Numbered from the stretch's first letter, positions 11,005-25,373 are shown. The stretch: 64,000 nt of DNA from Chelonoidis abingdonii (GCF_003597395.2 NC_133777.1:9974725-10038724), one strand, 5' to 3'. Notes: generated by a model from the letters alone, not told the origin. A program made the numbers and translations.

Positions 11005-13283
11005 TATATACTCATCTAAATAGGGAGTGTGTAAAACTGATGAAATCAGTAAGACCCATTTGAAACCAAATGATTTTTTAAGAAGATAGTAGATTCACAA
11101 CAATCTAACTTCTTTGTCCAAATTATTACAGTTGCAGGACTAAAAAAGAAATGTAAAGTTAAAAGGCTTTCTAGGAACTATTTCATACCTCTGTCTTCTC
11201 AAAAAGGTCTGCTGTTAAAATTAAAGATGTATTTTTCAGCTTATTATTTATTATTTTAATATGAAGCTTGAACTCTATTATTTCATTTCAATCCACATCT
11301 CTATATTTCATCTGTCATGTCAAACAAATGTTAAAGAGTTTAGCAATTTACCACTTTGAATTACATTACAAATTTGCCTGGAAGTAGGTTTTCATACTTT
11401 GATCTAAAACTATTACCCATGTCTTGTAAAATGTAATTAAATAAATGAAACCAGCCCTTGGGGACCTCTTGCTCCAAAATGAAGTTTTAGATCCAAGGAG
11501 CGCCTGTAACCTTTACTGTTATCATGTCTAAAGTGCTGCTTGTAATTTCAACACAGTAATCAGATCACCACAGAAAGGCAGACACTAGTTGATGTGAATT
11601 CTTCTTACAGATGTCCCCAAGGACCTATTTACCACATCATGATTCACACAAATCTTATTAGACCACAAACCATGTTTTAAAAAAATATATTATAAGTTAT
11701 GAAGCAGTGCATCTGGAACTCTATTGGTCAGTTATGAAACATGTGCACTGTGATCTCTTTTTCTCTATTACCACCTTACTGAAAATCATGTTAGTGACAC
11801 TCGTTACACTTCATACTTTGTGTTCTTCTTCTGAAGCATTTTATGACTAGGAACAGGTGAGTGAAAACAAGATCTTTATTGCTTCTGTCTTTGCTGCTTA
11901 TTTCTTGCTTGATGTCAGCCGTTTCTCTTTGAGTCATCACATTCCTATGAATAGGGAGTTCATAAACACCAATTTATAACTGACTTCAAAGCCCCAGTCC
12001 AGAGTTCAGAGCATTTTGCAGATCACAAAATCAAACCCCAAGTGAGAGAGAAGTTAGAAGAGAAGTAATATTATTTAAAAGGGTCACAAAGCAGTTTCCA
12101 AAGCTTAAAAGTTGAAACATTTCTTTAAAGTGCCATGGAATTAAATCTAAAAAAATGTTCAAGTTCCAGTCCAGTAAAATAAATTAAAGTTTTCTTCTAA
12201 TTAAATTACTAAAGTGCTTTTAAATAAATATTGTACAAGTATACAATATACAATTCTGGTCAACCTTACAAGTATTAACTCAGAACAGTCTATTAAAATG
12301 AAAAAGACAGGCCAGAATGCTCAGGCTTGGATGCCTACAATGAGAAATCTAAAAAAGTAGTTTGGTGCTGAATGCCCATTAATTTAAAATAAAAAAAAAA
12401 GTTGTAGGTCCTCATATCATCTGAAGATTAAGCAACTTATTTAGGACCTAAATATGTATTTAAGTGCCTAATTTAAGGCACCCAAGTTTGAACATTTCCA
12501 CTACAGTGTTCAATGAAGGCAGAAGCATTGGTCCAGATGTCCGGCTTTCCTTGCTTTTGCGAGTTGAAGTCAAACAGATCTGGGTAAAAATTTGGGGAGG
12601 AGGCAAAAATGCACATTTGGCAACACTGAAACATTCCACAAATTTGTGTTATTTCACCAGATTGTTTCAGTTAATAACATTTTTTTAAAAAATTCCAAAA
12701 CATTGAAACAAAATGTTTTGATTTTTTCAGTTCAAAATGACTTTTCACTTAAACATTTCTTTAATATAAAAACAATCAAACATGATTTTAAATGACTGAA
12801 ATAGAAATGAAATGTTTTGTTCAACCCAAACTGAATTTTAGTTAATTGTTAGAATCACCAAAAAAATGTAAAAATTCTTTTTGGTTTGACATAAAACTGT
12901 TTTTTTAAATATTATTTTCCAGAGCTGTCAGCAATTGAAAATCAGTTATACATCCAGTTCTAGTCAAACAGTATGCAACATTTCCCATCCCGTTAAGAAA
13001 AACAAAGTAATCCTTGACTGTAATACATGAGACAATAGAATACATTTTAAAGGCTCTTTAGTAATTTTATGCACCACTGTGTAAATGTGAAATTAAAAGA
13101 TAGTTAAAGTGCTGTGGTCTATACTGGCTATAATAAAGGCACTACAGACTGTTGGGTCAGGAAAACAATATATGGCATATAAACAGAAGCTTTTTTTAGG
13201 TATCCGTTTGCCCAAGAATCTCCCATTTTTCATCCCTTTTCCATCTCCCTCTTGATGACTACTCAAGCTGCTTGATATGTTAT
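11005..13283. other. AT-rich non-coding DNA with one AT-rich repeat
   Basis: Most of the stretch shows nothing I can name. Between about 12600 and 12900, short words such as 'aaacattt', 'gaaatgaaatgttttg' and 'ttcagttcaaaatg' recur in both orientations. That suggests an old AT-rich MITE or fold-back element, but no termini or target duplication could be fixed. Confidence 0.45.
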
Positions 13284-13285
13284 TA

Positions 13286-14362
13286 CTCCTTAGGGAATTC
13301 TGCACCAAAAAATTAAAAATTCTGCATACAACATTTTAAAATTCTGCATGTATTTGTCAAAATAACACAATATAATCAACCAGGCCAGTTTCAATTATTT
13401 TGGTGACTTTTTTTTCAAAATACAGTACCTGTCAGCAAGTAAGTCTGTAACAATACAGACAACAAAAGATTCAGGAATTGTTTTTTGACAAACAGATTCC
13501 TTACTAGGCATATTAATACATGACTTTTAGTAATAATTCATTTAAAATAAAATACAGAAATGTATTTTCCGAAACCCTCAGAAGCAGTTATAAAGCTTGG
13601 AGGTGTCAGGGGTAATGGAGGAGCTGAAGGACAGGGAATTAATGGCTGGGAAGGAGCCTCAGAGTGAACCTGGGGGATTGTTGTATGTTGGTGGAAGAAG
13701 TATGGAACAGGTTTTTTTCTGAGTGGGGAAGTAGAGGAATTATGGTGTCAGGGAGCCTCCCCATGCAGACCCTGGCTGACCCATAGCCTCTCCCATTCAG
13801 TCAGGTACATCTATCCATCCCTATGTGTCCCTGCACCCCCATTCAGTCACTCCTCCTGCCCCGTACCCATGTGTTCCTGCACACTTCTCCTTCTCTGTCC
13901 CCATGTGTCCCTACGCCCCCACTCAGTCACCCCTTCTGCCACATCCTCATGTGGCCCTGCACCCCTGCTCATTCAAATCCTAGCCCAGTGCTGTCATCCC
14001 ACTGGATCCTGTGTCCCCATTCCAGTCTTTCACCACTCACTAGCCCTTTTGAACCCCAATCTATGTGACCCCCCCCCCCGCAAGCAGTCCCATGTGTACC
14101 ACTCTGTCCATCTCCCCCATATCCTATGCCTCCTCACTTGGCCCTGTGGGCATGACACTTTGAGGAATGTAGCCTCTGCCCCTCCTCCCCTCTACATGGC
14201 TGACTGCTCTGGCCCCTGAGCTGGCTGCCAACGCAGCAGCCCCTGGTGGATGAAAGATGTGATTGAAGTGTCTCCCCGACAGAATGTATTTTCTGTGGGA
14301 GGAAAAATCTGCAGGGAGCATGAATTCTGCACATGCACAGTGGTGCAGAATTCCCCCAGGAG
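13286..14362. mobile_element. TIR element with TA target site, copy 1 (1.08 kb)
   Basis: The left end CTCCTTAGGGAATTCTGCACC pairs with the right end complement CTCCTGGGGGAATTCTGCACC. TA dinucleotides flank both ends (13284-13285 and 14363-14364), which would fit a Tc1/mariner-type target. The copy at 27184-28202 is colinear through 'ttttaaaattctgca', 'ccagtttcaattattttgg' and a central C-rich tandem array. No transposase is encoded. Open frames of 80-116 codons within the array are repeat shadows. Confidence 0.75.
13790..14090. repeat. C-rich minisatellite inside TIR element, copy 1
   Basis: Units resembling 'ccatgtgtccctgcaccccc' plus 'actcagtcacc' recur about every 40-60 bases with substitutions and length changes. 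The homologous element at 27184-28202 carries its own version at about 27715-27930. Confidence 0.7.
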
Positions 14363-14536
14363 TATGTTCTCTCATGGTAGGCAGAAATGTCATAATTTCA
14401 TATGCTAATATACCAAGGTGATAGGTGACTTACAAATACCTTATGTAGACAGTAGATAGGCTGTGGCTTCCAGGATTCCTCTATATGAAAGTTCTCTGTC
14501 TAAGCAGACTATCCTGTGGTCGTAGCAGAAACTAGG

Positions 14537-15792
14537 TGTGATGGACTCCCCCCGGGGAGACACCTGGAACTGGGGTACCACTGAGCCCTCTGACTCACCA
14601 GCCTGGGTTCCCTCTCACACTGTGCTCCTGTGACAAGCTGCAGACCCACTCCCAGTCCTACACTTCCACCAGCATTCACACAGGTAGGAACACAGCCAGC
14701 TGCAGTTACATGCAGGCTCACCAGCCACTGCATGAACCAACAATAGAGAGGCTACAGCCAAAATAACCACCAGCTTCCCAGCCTAGTACCCCAGACCTGT
14801 ACCATCCTGCCCTGGTCAAAACCCCGACCAGTATGAATTTATTATCCAGTTTGCCTCTCCCTCAATGTGGAGAGGAAATGCAACAGCCTTTTCCCCTTGA
14901 GCTAAGATTTGCAAGCACTTCATTTAAACTCACTGGTTTAGATAAAGCAAAAACAAGTGTATTAACTACAAATGATATATTTTAAGTGATTATAAGGGAT
15001 AGCAAACCTATCAAAGCAGATTACCTAGCAAATAAAGAAAAACGCAAACTAATCTTAACATACGAGATGGATTGGATATGAATTAGTAGTCTCTCACCCT
15101 GTCTGATGATACAGACAGGCTTGCCGATTCTTAAGGCACAAGCTGCATTTGCTTTGGAGCCTAGGTTTCCCAGGTTTCCAACACAGGCTAGAAATCCCTT
15201 TAGCCTGGGTCCAGCACTCCCCCCAGTTCAGTCTTTATTCCTTAGGTATTTGTAGGCGTCCTCTTGTGTGGGGAGTGAAGAATCACAGATGATGTCACTC
15301 CCTGCCTTATATAGCTTTAGCATAGGGCGGGAACCCTTTGTTTCAAACTTGGTTCCCAGACCAGTTTGTGGAAAGACATCCCAAAATAGAGTCCAGAATC
15401 ATGTGGCCTGGTCACATGCCCTTGCAGAGTCATAGAAGCCATTAATTACAGGCTGGCCATAACGTCCACAGGAAGACTCACTAGTCGGGGGAGGCCTATT
15501 GTTTTCCCTAATTATCCTGAATGGGCCCTTCACAACCAGCTATTTAGACTGAAAGCATTTTGCTTAGTGCTGTCACCCAGGTGCGACAACATGTGAAATA
15601 CAGATACATACTCAATATTCATAACTTCAGATACAAAAATGATACATGCATACAAATAGGATAATCATATTCAGCAAATCATATTTTTTCCAATGACACC
15701 TTACATGTGCAGTCTTGTACAAAATCATCATAATTATGCCACAATCATATCATATTAATATCACTACGATGAACATGGGGTACAGTGTCACA
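14537..15792 (-). mobile_element. Solo LTR of an endogenous retrovirus (1.26 kb), reverse
   Basis: In plus-strand coordinates the element runs from TGTGATGGAC to GTGTCACA, the TG...CA ends of an LTR. It is colinear in reverse with the complete LTR at 47576-48814: 'gctttagcatag' with 'ctatgctaaagc'-like sequence, 'tggttcccag', and a shared AT-rich 5' segment. The flanking pentamers CTAGG and GGAGG match at only 3 of 5 positions, so the target duplication is decayed or my boundary is off. No internal retroviral sequence is present, consistent with LTR-LTR recombination. Confidence 0.8.
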
Positions 15793-15797
15793 GGAGG

Positions 15798-18700
15798 ATG
15801 TGAGGAATGTCAGTTCAGGGAACCATTGTCTCATGTGCCAGGAAGCTGAAACTGGAAAGTAGGATTACTTTGGCCTTGTCTTGTTTAATAATCTGTACCG
15901 CTCTGGTAAACCTTAGACAGCAGGTTACCACTCCTGAATTAGTGAATCCACTGATCCTATTTTCCATTACTGATTAATCAAAGTTTAGTACTTGTCTACC
16001 GCTACAAGCATAGCAAAGTGTGCTGGTCTAAAATTTGGACATTTTCAACCATAATACTGCAGGATTCAGTGACCAGTTCCCTGGACTTGACATGCTTCAG
16101 ATGAACATCTTTGCCATCCTATTTAGAGTGCCTTTTACATGACTGGCCTTGAGCAAGAGAATTTGTTCTTCTGTCCACTGAAAATGAATTATTTTGTTCA
16201 CTGAAACAGGAACATTAGTTCCCTGATAGCCTGATTCCTTTTATACCTGTCCACTACCACAGTGGTGTACTTTGACATTTGCAAAATAGTTCTCTTCTCA
16301 AGGAGGCACTGTAATTATAAAAGCACCAGCTGTACTGCCTAAATCTCTAGGATACTGATATTGCTGTCTTTTTCATTTTCTGTAGACAGTGCAAGGGCTG
16401 AGTAGTTTCACATATTGTTTCAGATGAGATAGTAATATTCTGTGGTGTTTGGAAGGGAACTTCTCACCAGAACCTCTCTAAGGTCAACGAGTGAGTCAAG
16501 GATTATCTGCCTCCTATGCCATAGTGTCTCTTTGGCACTGATTTAGCAAACACATAAGTAGCCTATTGCAGTTAATGGAACTACTCTAATGCCTAAAGCT
16601 AAAAAGATGTTTAAGTGAGGATGAACTGACAGCTAAAGAGAGTGGACCAACCCAGCAGATGTGACCTTTCAAAGGAAAAAGGTAATGATATAACCTTGAT
16701 ATAATGATATAATAATGATAATAATTTTATTCTTCCTAGTTGAGTAAATATACCATTCACCTTAAAGTACAGCAAGACATGAAAAAGTTCTATGCCATTT
16801 ACAAACAGTTCACATGACAAAAGCAAGGTAGCTTTTATCGTTTAATTTGATTTATTTTTGCAAATTTCAGCTCGGAAAGCAATGTCACATAGCATCAGAC
16901 ACCTTTTGGTGAACATTGGGCATGTAACAGAGCGATAAGCAGTGACATGCTGAGAAAACACCAATTGCTTCTCATGAACATTTGTAAAGGTCAGGTGGGA
17001 AAAATTTTAATCTGAGCCTGATTCTACCTTGTACTTCATAGTCTAACAGAGACTTGTTTTAAATCATCTTGAAACATCTCTCCTCCATTAGGAAACCTCT
17101 GCTGGAAGAAATAAGTACATGAACCCTGGTCCAATGAAGTGGTAAAGAGTCAGCTTCAGATGGAACTTCTACAATTTTAGGGTGAGTTTCTGATTCTTCA
17201 GAACTGCAGTGGCTTCTTTGGCTTGTTCCCTGAGCAATAATAAATTATTATGGGTAAACATGAACTCCTTGAAGGGGGTAAATCTGAACTCCTCTAGTTT
17301 TTGCCCTACAATCACTAGGAGCTTTGTTAAGACTCAGTGTGTTGTTTAGAAACCAAACAAAAGGATTCAATATTGATAATGGTTGTGAAAATAAAACCAG
17401 TGGACTTTCCAGCTGTCTGACCTTCTAGGAATGTGTAGATAACCTCTGCGGATCTCATAGAAATCTATGAAGCACTCTAAAAGATTGTTATTATGGATTT
17501 CAGAATCTCAATTCATATTTGTTCAAATAACATATTAAATATGTTAAATATAACAGATTTGGATAACAAAAGAGCATATTCTGTCCTTGCAAGCCAAGAG
17601 GTAGTATAAATCATAATTCACTGGCAGGATGCAGCATCCATTTGGAATGTTGACTGTCCTATGCATCTGCTGAGTTTCTTGAGAGGTAATATGTCTCTCA
17701 AGATTTATTTCATTGAAGATAACTGAATATAGTACTAAGAATTTCCGACTAAGATTTTTATAACTCCTAGTTCTCTAACAAAAAACAGGCTGTTACCAAC
17801 TCCTTTATATGCTTTTCTTGGGGGCTGTTGGAAGCCTAAGACTGTATTTACCAAGAAGAGTTGGAAACTTCCCAAGTTATAAGGAATTCCTCATATTTAC
17901 TGCTTCCAATAGCCACCATCCTGGTGATAATTTTTCTCATTCTATGGCAAAATGCAATTGTAATTTCCTTAGCTTAGGTACCCTCCAGATGCCTGGCATA
18001 GTCATTCTGTTATTCCTATAATAGGAACTGCTCTTGACGGAGGAAGGATTATCCTGTCTAAGTCTATCTCCTCCTCTGTTTCATTTATAGCACCTTTTCC
18101 TGCTGTATCAAGTCTCTCTCAAAATTCTTACAGTTTCTGTATGAGTTCCAAAAGAACTACCTATTCCCTCTGGAAGTTTCTGTTGTTGGTGATTTTTTTT
18201 TATAGCAAGCAATTCCTTTCCATGAAAGCAGTTAAAATCATTTAAAAGAGTGCTGCAATTCTAAACTCTCAATGGACTTCAACCAACTCCTGATTACCTC
18301 AGGGGATTTTTGTTCCTGTTGTCTTCCTGCTTAAGAAGAAATAGCTTCCATACTCTTATTTAAAAGATGACCTGGACTTCCAGCAGATGACTTATCTAGT
18401 AGAAAACAGAACTAAGTCTGTCCTATGCTGCATCATGAAGGAATCTCTTTGGTTAGGATATTGTGGTAGAATCTTTGTCTGGGAAATGAGGAGAGCCCCT
18501 GAACTACTGCCAGTCAATGGCCTTTGCAACTTATAAGGTGTAGGCAACAAATCAGTGAGCTAAAATTAGTAACAATAGTCTGCACTGAGATGGTGAACTG
18601 AAAAGTAGATTAGTGAATTTCTCCAGCTAATATAGCTTGGTCTAGCTGCAAAAAGTAATGAAACCAAACATTCCCAGACTGACTTTAGCTGCAGTGGTGT

Positions 18701-21700
18701 TCATTGCATAAAAAAGGCTTTAAAATTGAATCCAGACCTACAGCTATGAAGAATTATACAGGGAAATGTTGAGAGTTTACAGAAGTACTAGAGAGTAATC
18801 AAAAACATAGAGGGATTACTGTAGTTCAAACACTCAAAGTAACTTGTTTTAAGAAAAATAATAATGAATAAACATCAGTGAAGAAAAAATCTAAAAATAT
18901 TAATTCTCATGAAATCTGTGTAATACCAGTTAAGTCTCTGAGCAGCTACTCCATGTTGTTCTATATGATTTTACTGAACTCTTGGGAGCCATGTCTTTCT
19001 GTGTGTCTGTCCGTGATGCACATGGCTTTGACAAGACCTTAATTATCTCTGGCTGAAACTGAATCTGTTAAGGACACTGTAAACCAAATAATCCAACTCC
19101 TTTAATATCCTGTATTGAATCCCTGAGCCTTAATGAACATTTCTTCTCCTTTCCCTCTCTGCAGAGCTAACTAAATTGTTGTCAAGAACCTAGCAATTAT
19201 ATATAATTTAAATATTTCTAGTTTATGCTCATTCACCAGTTGCAAGTGAGGATATGATTGCAGTAAATTTTCCAAGAATTCTATGTAATTTTAATTAAAA
19301 AAAAAACACATTAGCCAAAACAATGCCGCCAATATCTAAATGTATTGAACATGTCTAAAAACATTAGAATTACTTAAATAAGCTACATTTATAATAAGGA
19401 CTGTGATGATGTTTACTGTAAACACCGAATATTAGATAATGTGTATAAATACATTGACTATGTGTTTCATACATAACTTTTTATATTCAAGTTTTAAGAC
19501 TGCACTTAATTTGCATTCATATAGCAAGTTTAACATAAGAGCTAAGAGTCCTAAGCATAATACAGTGCTGTGCAACTACTGGAGTCAAGGAGACTCCATA
19601 CCTAACAAGATATTTTGTTACCCCAAACAGGATGGTTAACAAGATATCCAGTGTTTATAGGGTCTTTCCCATTAGGAAGTTTTATACAATTTAGCAGTCA
19701 TGTAATTTTTTTTAGGTGTTTTAATATTACACAAATATTGAGTATAAACCCAAAAAAGACACACAAGAATTTTTATTAACATTCTTCTATACATAATACT
19801 GCCAGAAATAGAAAAATCACAATATAGTCTCATTGTTATTTTACCTTAGAAATGAAACATGACAGGAGAGAGACTGAAGACTACCACTACTCCTTTCCCC
19901 TTTCGATTTCCAATTTTTGATATGTGAGATACCTATCTAACCCTACAGGAAGATCCCTAAATCAAAGCTCCTGAGAAAGGTAAAAGACACCCAAGGTATC
20001 TGATAATGCTTGCCAATTGTTGGAATCAAAGTAAAAGTACATTGAGTGCAATTATCGTACAAAAGTTACCCATGAATACTTAATATTTATCATTGAAAAT
20101 GTGCAACCGCTGTAAACTGCTTTTCTTTATGTAGAACAAAAAACGTTGGGAGTTTATAGTTACCCTACATTTCAGTTCACTAAATAGAGCCATTTTTAAA
20201 AAGGATGTGAGCACACACAAAATTCCTGCTACTTTTTGCAGTTATAAACCTAGACACATTTGCTAAGCAAAAAGTATGCTATTTCCCCAAGACTTAGCTG
20301 GGAACAAAATTTGGCCACACAATTCTAAATTCTTAAAAACAAGATTTAATAGTGAAAAAGCTGTCAGAAATCTAATCTTTTTGTTGCTGGTTCTTCACTT
20401 CAATAGCCATGAGGCAGATTTCCACAGATACTCTAGTCAACAGAATGACAAGGCACACCTGTTATATTAGGAAGGCAACACAAAAGGACAGGTATAGTCT
20501 GTTTAAAATTCAGCAGCAGTCAAGCAATTAAACACAGCTGTTCTAAAGGGTTCTGCTTGTATACAATATCTTCACCTTAATCACTCATAGTGCAGTGCAG
20601 TTTGGGGAATCCTATAGAATCTTGTGGGATTTCAGGGTGTCTGACAGAAATGTGTTTTGCAAGGTACTTAGAAATGCATAGTGCTGGATGTTTGACAGAA
20701 ATTCATTTTGTGGCACAAACTACATTAGTTTGAATTCACCATGGTTTTGTTTTTGGCTCAAAGTCAGCGGTTAATAGTATAATATAATACATACACAACT
20801 GCAAATATAATGACATGATGCAATTCTTAAATTAATAAAGCAATATGTAATAACAGACCAAAGGGGAAAATCTTATTTTAAATAATTAACTTTGCAATCA
20901 AGCAATTCCAATCAGTATAAAAAGATGTGATCTGCAAATGAAATGTTCTTAGCCACTAAAAGACTTCACCCTTCAACAACTATATTTTCCAAAGTTTTGA
21001 TTCTATAAGAATCTGAAGACATTTTCAAGGTACACACAGTGTGGAGGTAAAAGCAGAGTCTCTTGCATTTTAGATAGTGAATTGGTGGCTTGTTGACATT
21101 TCAACTACTAGCTGCCTTTTTGGGTCAGAGGACAATGCTGTACAGTATATGCAGCTTGCACAGTGAAATAAGACATTAACCATGCTACAGCAAATGAAGA
21201 CAGCTGAGCAAAAAGTGGATTACTTTACCATAAATGTTTTTGCTCCTACGAGTCTATTGAGCTTACGGTACTAATTCAAAAAGTTAGCTGCCAAATTCCC
21301 AGAACATCAGTTTACTATTTTTTGTCTTAAATATTTTTGACTATCAAGTTTTATTACACATTTTTTTAATCTGTACTACTATGACCATCATCAAGACTGG
21401 CAACTATACTCCTGAAACACAGATTTCAATCTAATGCTGTTTATAGATAAACTATAGCTGACCTTCTACAGCTGATGTAACTGGAGCCACAGTACTACAG
21501 CAGAATTTCAAAAGGAACATTTGCAGCTTTCTCCCTTCCTCCCCCCACACCATTTCCACTTTCACTAGAAGACCTAATTATAGATTGTCAGTCTGGCAAT
21601 CTAGTGTAACCAAAACAAAATGCCATCCAAGCTGCCAGGACCACAAAACCTGGGAAACCAGCAAAGGCAGCATGGTAAGCTCCTGGAGAAAAGAGCAGTA

Positions 21701-24425
21701 TATCACTTCACTCTCGTAACTTTCATCAAATGTTAGGGGCAATGTTGCCTACTTCCACAAGGAGGCATATCTACCCTTCTTCAGAGGGAGGGAGGGTTAC
21801 CTAAACACATATCTCAATTTCTCTTTATCAATAGCTATTTTGTAAGGTCTTCCACACTTCTTAGTTGTCTAAATTGCTTGCTTTATTTTTCTCTTTGAAT
21901 AATATTTTCTAAAGGATATTGGTATTTTAGCTACTTTTGAATTATAATTAATTTTATCCCTTTGATTTATTATAGAACTCTCTTCTTCACAGCACCTTTC
22001 TCACTATGCATAAAAACTCTTCCTAATCCCCCAACACATCTAGTTATCATGAATCAATGTTTTCCTTTTCTTTATCTTTTTCTCGCAACTCTTAATAAAC
22101 AGTGCATTTGTTTGGACGCCTCTCCCCTTTTCCATTTACAGTACTGATTTTGGAGTTTTATCTTTTAAAAACTTCAGCTCTGCAAGTACCCTAGTGAAAA
22201 CACAATGACCCCTTCATATTCCTTATATTCTTATTTTCCAGAAGAAGAGTACTGTGCTGCACCATGATTATGATGTCTTTTTTTGATTCCCCAGCCTGTT
22301 TCCACAAAGATAGATTTTAATATTTCTTTCCATTGGTCCTGAGACCTCAAGAAAGTGGTTCTTTCAAGGATGATGTAATGGGCACTGTGGCACTGTAGAT
22401 CTCATCTAACAATCTGTGGTCATTAAATATCACAGGACTCTTTTCTCTGTGGAGTAGTCAATGGTAAATTCCAATTTTTGTGTGTGTGCGCACGCACCTA
22501 ACTCTCCTTTGAAGATCTCCCCAGCAGAGTTTCTGAAAAGTGCTGAATTGACAGCCCCACAGACTGAAGCTCTCAACTCACAAAACAGGTATCATCAGTG
22601 AGCAGGTATTCAAGCTTGCACAGATAACATACTTAAAACCTGACCTCCTGAAGGGATCACCTCTAGAAATGAGAGAATAATTTAGACTCCATGTCCATTC
22701 AATCCTTGAACTACACTGACTGCCTTGCAATTTCTTTCAAACATAATATTCATCACCACCTGTTTTAAACTGTTGTGAAGCATTACTGTACACTGTTAAA
22801 CTTCTGCTGCATTCCTGCTCAGAGATGGCGGCACTCTACCATTAGGTGAAGTGTTTCCTGTTTAGTGCTTTGGGATCCTTCAGGACAGAGGGGACTATAC
22901 AGTAGCATTTCACAGTGTATGGCTCCCTCCAAGCATTCCCATCCCTAATCCAGACATTCTCCAGGACTTGGTCTCATACCAGAAACTAATACTACAGTCC
23001 TGCACTATTAGAAATACTACTCTTTTGATTAAATGTTAAGTAACAGATTTCAGAGTTATTGTAATACAATCTATTGAACTGCATAGGAAAATACAACTAA
23101 AATTATAGATTAGATTATTCTAGATAGGTTCTGTGATTTAAAACTAAAAGGAGAAAACTGGCACAGCCAGTATGTATATTGTTGAATATAATTTGCACTG
23201 TTATATATTTTCACTTCTCTATATGATGAAGTATATTATCATAAGACATGGCTAGGTTGTATACCGCTATATACATACTACATATACACACACACACATA
23301 CGTAACATAACATTTTCATGGAAGCAGTATATAGTGTTGGAGAATTGAACAGTACATTTGTCCTCAATTTGTGGAAGCATACAAAAGATCCTGTTGTTTT
23401 TTTAAAAATGGGCTATTTCAATAGTAGTGAATTCCGGTTCTTGTCTCTTCCCCCTGGAGTTTGGACTGCCTCTGTCTATAATTTTAAATATACTGTTTGA
23501 AAAAACGAAGGCAGACTGTTTTACAACCATTAGACATATTTTAAAGCTGTGGTTTACAAACCAGTCTGTAATGAAAGGAAAAAACCCTGAAGGTTCAAAT
23601 CTCCAAATAAAATGTATGTCAGTTTAGCTACAGGGTTTAAGTGCACCAAGCTTTGGGGGATCAGTTTCTTTAAATCAATTATAATCGATACAAGCCAGAT
23701 GGCTGGGCTGTCACACTGGATTGAGCTGTCTGTATGATAAGGTCACTGCATCTGTCAGTTGGAGACTGCTGCAAAGGCGTCACATCTAAACACTCCCTAA
23801 CCTCACAGCCCATCTATTTGAGAAGAGTCCATCAGGGATTAAGATGTGCAGTGAAGGAATTAGATGGAGTTACCATATTTGTCAGTGTTTGTCAAATTAT
23901 TTTACCTTCGTGGGGAAAGAAAGAAAACAAAACCCCAAGCTGTTGTCCCTACAGTTAATAGAAGTTTCTAAGAGTTTTCCCCAAAGTGTTAACATTTTCA
24001 TTCTTTACATTTTTAAACAATGCTCTAAAATATATGACCACAAACTGCATAATTTTAACATACACCGTGCTGTGTATCAACTATCATGAAATATATTACC
24101 ATAATTAAATGTCATTTCTGTGAGAGGACAGATATTACAGGTTCAGGCTAGATCATATCTGGTATTATATTACAATTTGCAAAATAATCTCTCTCCTGCT
24201 GCTTCAGAAACTCACTATAGAATAGCAATGACTACTAAGCTACATTCCTTTCATCATAAAGCAGATATATCTATAGTTATGCAATCAAAGTTCTTATGAA
24301 TGGTGATATAGATCATATAGCATTATGAGATTTAAAAAAAGTGCAAAGCAGGCTAAGCACACTTTTAAATTTTTTAAACTTACTAGAATTTTAACTTACA
24401 AGAACAAACAAGAACACCCCACCCC
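15798..24425. other. Longest stretch with no recognised repeat (8.6 kb)
   Basis: Across 8.6 kb I recognise no LINE, LTR or terminal-repeat element, whereas the rest of the window averages several per 10 kb. It is AT-rich and lacks long open frames. A short CA-rich tract lies at 23285-23298. Several acceptor-like or donor-like splice strings occur (for example around 17092-17141 and 21676), but none encloses a convincing exon. Possible readings are an old intron, or DNA holding conserved regulatory elements. The sequence alone cannot distinguish these. Confidence 0.5.
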
Positions 24426-24987
24426 ATGCCCACATTCAATGGTAGAGGGATCTTGGTTGGACAGGAGAGAATGTGAGTGTGGGGGGGAATGTGAGAACAC
24501 CCACTTGGCAAAACAAAGGCTGGCCCCTTCCTTCTTCAGGTCCTCCACCTTCCCATTGGCTGGGGCTGGGAGGACTTGGACTGGCTGACTGGCTCTTGCA
24601 TGCCCCAGCCCTGCCTATTTCAATTCTCTGGGGCATTTTAAAAGTCTTTTGCCTCTGTTATCTGCAGTACTCTGCCTCCTCTTACTAATATAGGAGCTGT
24701 GTTTTTAGGATACTGTGAGTATGCTCATTTGGCTGCTTTAGGATCAGGAAGGAATTTTTCCTGTTGGGGCAAATTGGCTGAGGTCCAGATGGTCCTTTTG
24801 TCTTCCTCAAAGCGTTACAGAAGCACAGTCAAGCTCAAAGCAACAGGACTTTTAAATTTAATACTAGGAAAGGTAAGACTGTTTAGCTCATTGCAACTTG
24901 TGTCTAGTGAGGATAAAGGCTAAAAAAATCTACCTCCCAGAGTAAATGACACTCCAGATTTTGCTGGTAGATCTTGTGCCTATAGGA

Positions 24988-25195
24988 CAGGGGTTCAGGA
25001 CCCCTCGGGGAGTCACAAGGTTATTACAAGGGGGGTTGTGAGCTGTCAGTCTCCACCCCAAACCCCGCATTGCCTCCAGCATGTATAATGGTGTTAAATA
25101 TATTTTAAAGTGCTTTTATAAGGCGGGGAGGGGGGTCGCACTCAGAGGCTTGCTATGTGAAAGGGGTCACCAGTACAAAACTTTGGGAACCACTG
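24988..25195. mobile_element. hAT MITE (208 bp) inside repeat copy A
   Basis: Its left end CAGGGGTTCAGGACCC and right end 'ctttgggaaccactg' are hAT-type termini. The flanks CTATAGGA (24980-24987) and CTATGGGA (25196-25203) match at 7 of 8 positions. It is the complete relative of the truncated element at 9029-9192. Confidence 0.8.
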
Positions 25196-25373
25196 CTATG
25201 GGAGATGGAGACCTTTTGGTAACCGCTATGTAGGGAGGAAAAGGATGATTCATAAGTGAACTGAGTCCTAAGGGTCTATTGCAAGTTATTGGTTATATGG
25301 TGAGAGCCCTGTAACCACACACTGGAACTAGTCAAATGCCTGGTATGTGAGATTAGGGGATGACCACATAACC

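Noticed and set aside
13790..14090. CRISPR-like regularly spaced repeats
   Set aside because: Units are imperfect, variable in length and contiguous with no unique spacers, and the DNA is eukaryotic.
13823..14219. Cys/Pro/Ser-rich plus-strand frames
   Set aside because: They translate a minisatellite unit inside the TIR element.
17092..17141. Exon-like segment after a strong pyrimidine tract and 'ccattag'
   Set aside because: The good downstream donor is preceded by stops in all frames. Only a weak earlier donor keeps one frame open, which is expected by chance.
21621..21735. Short open frame with MPSKLPGPQNLGNQQRQH and a 'ggtaagc' donor-like site
   Set aside because: There is no convincing acceptor or promoter, the frame is about 40 codons, and no family is recognised.
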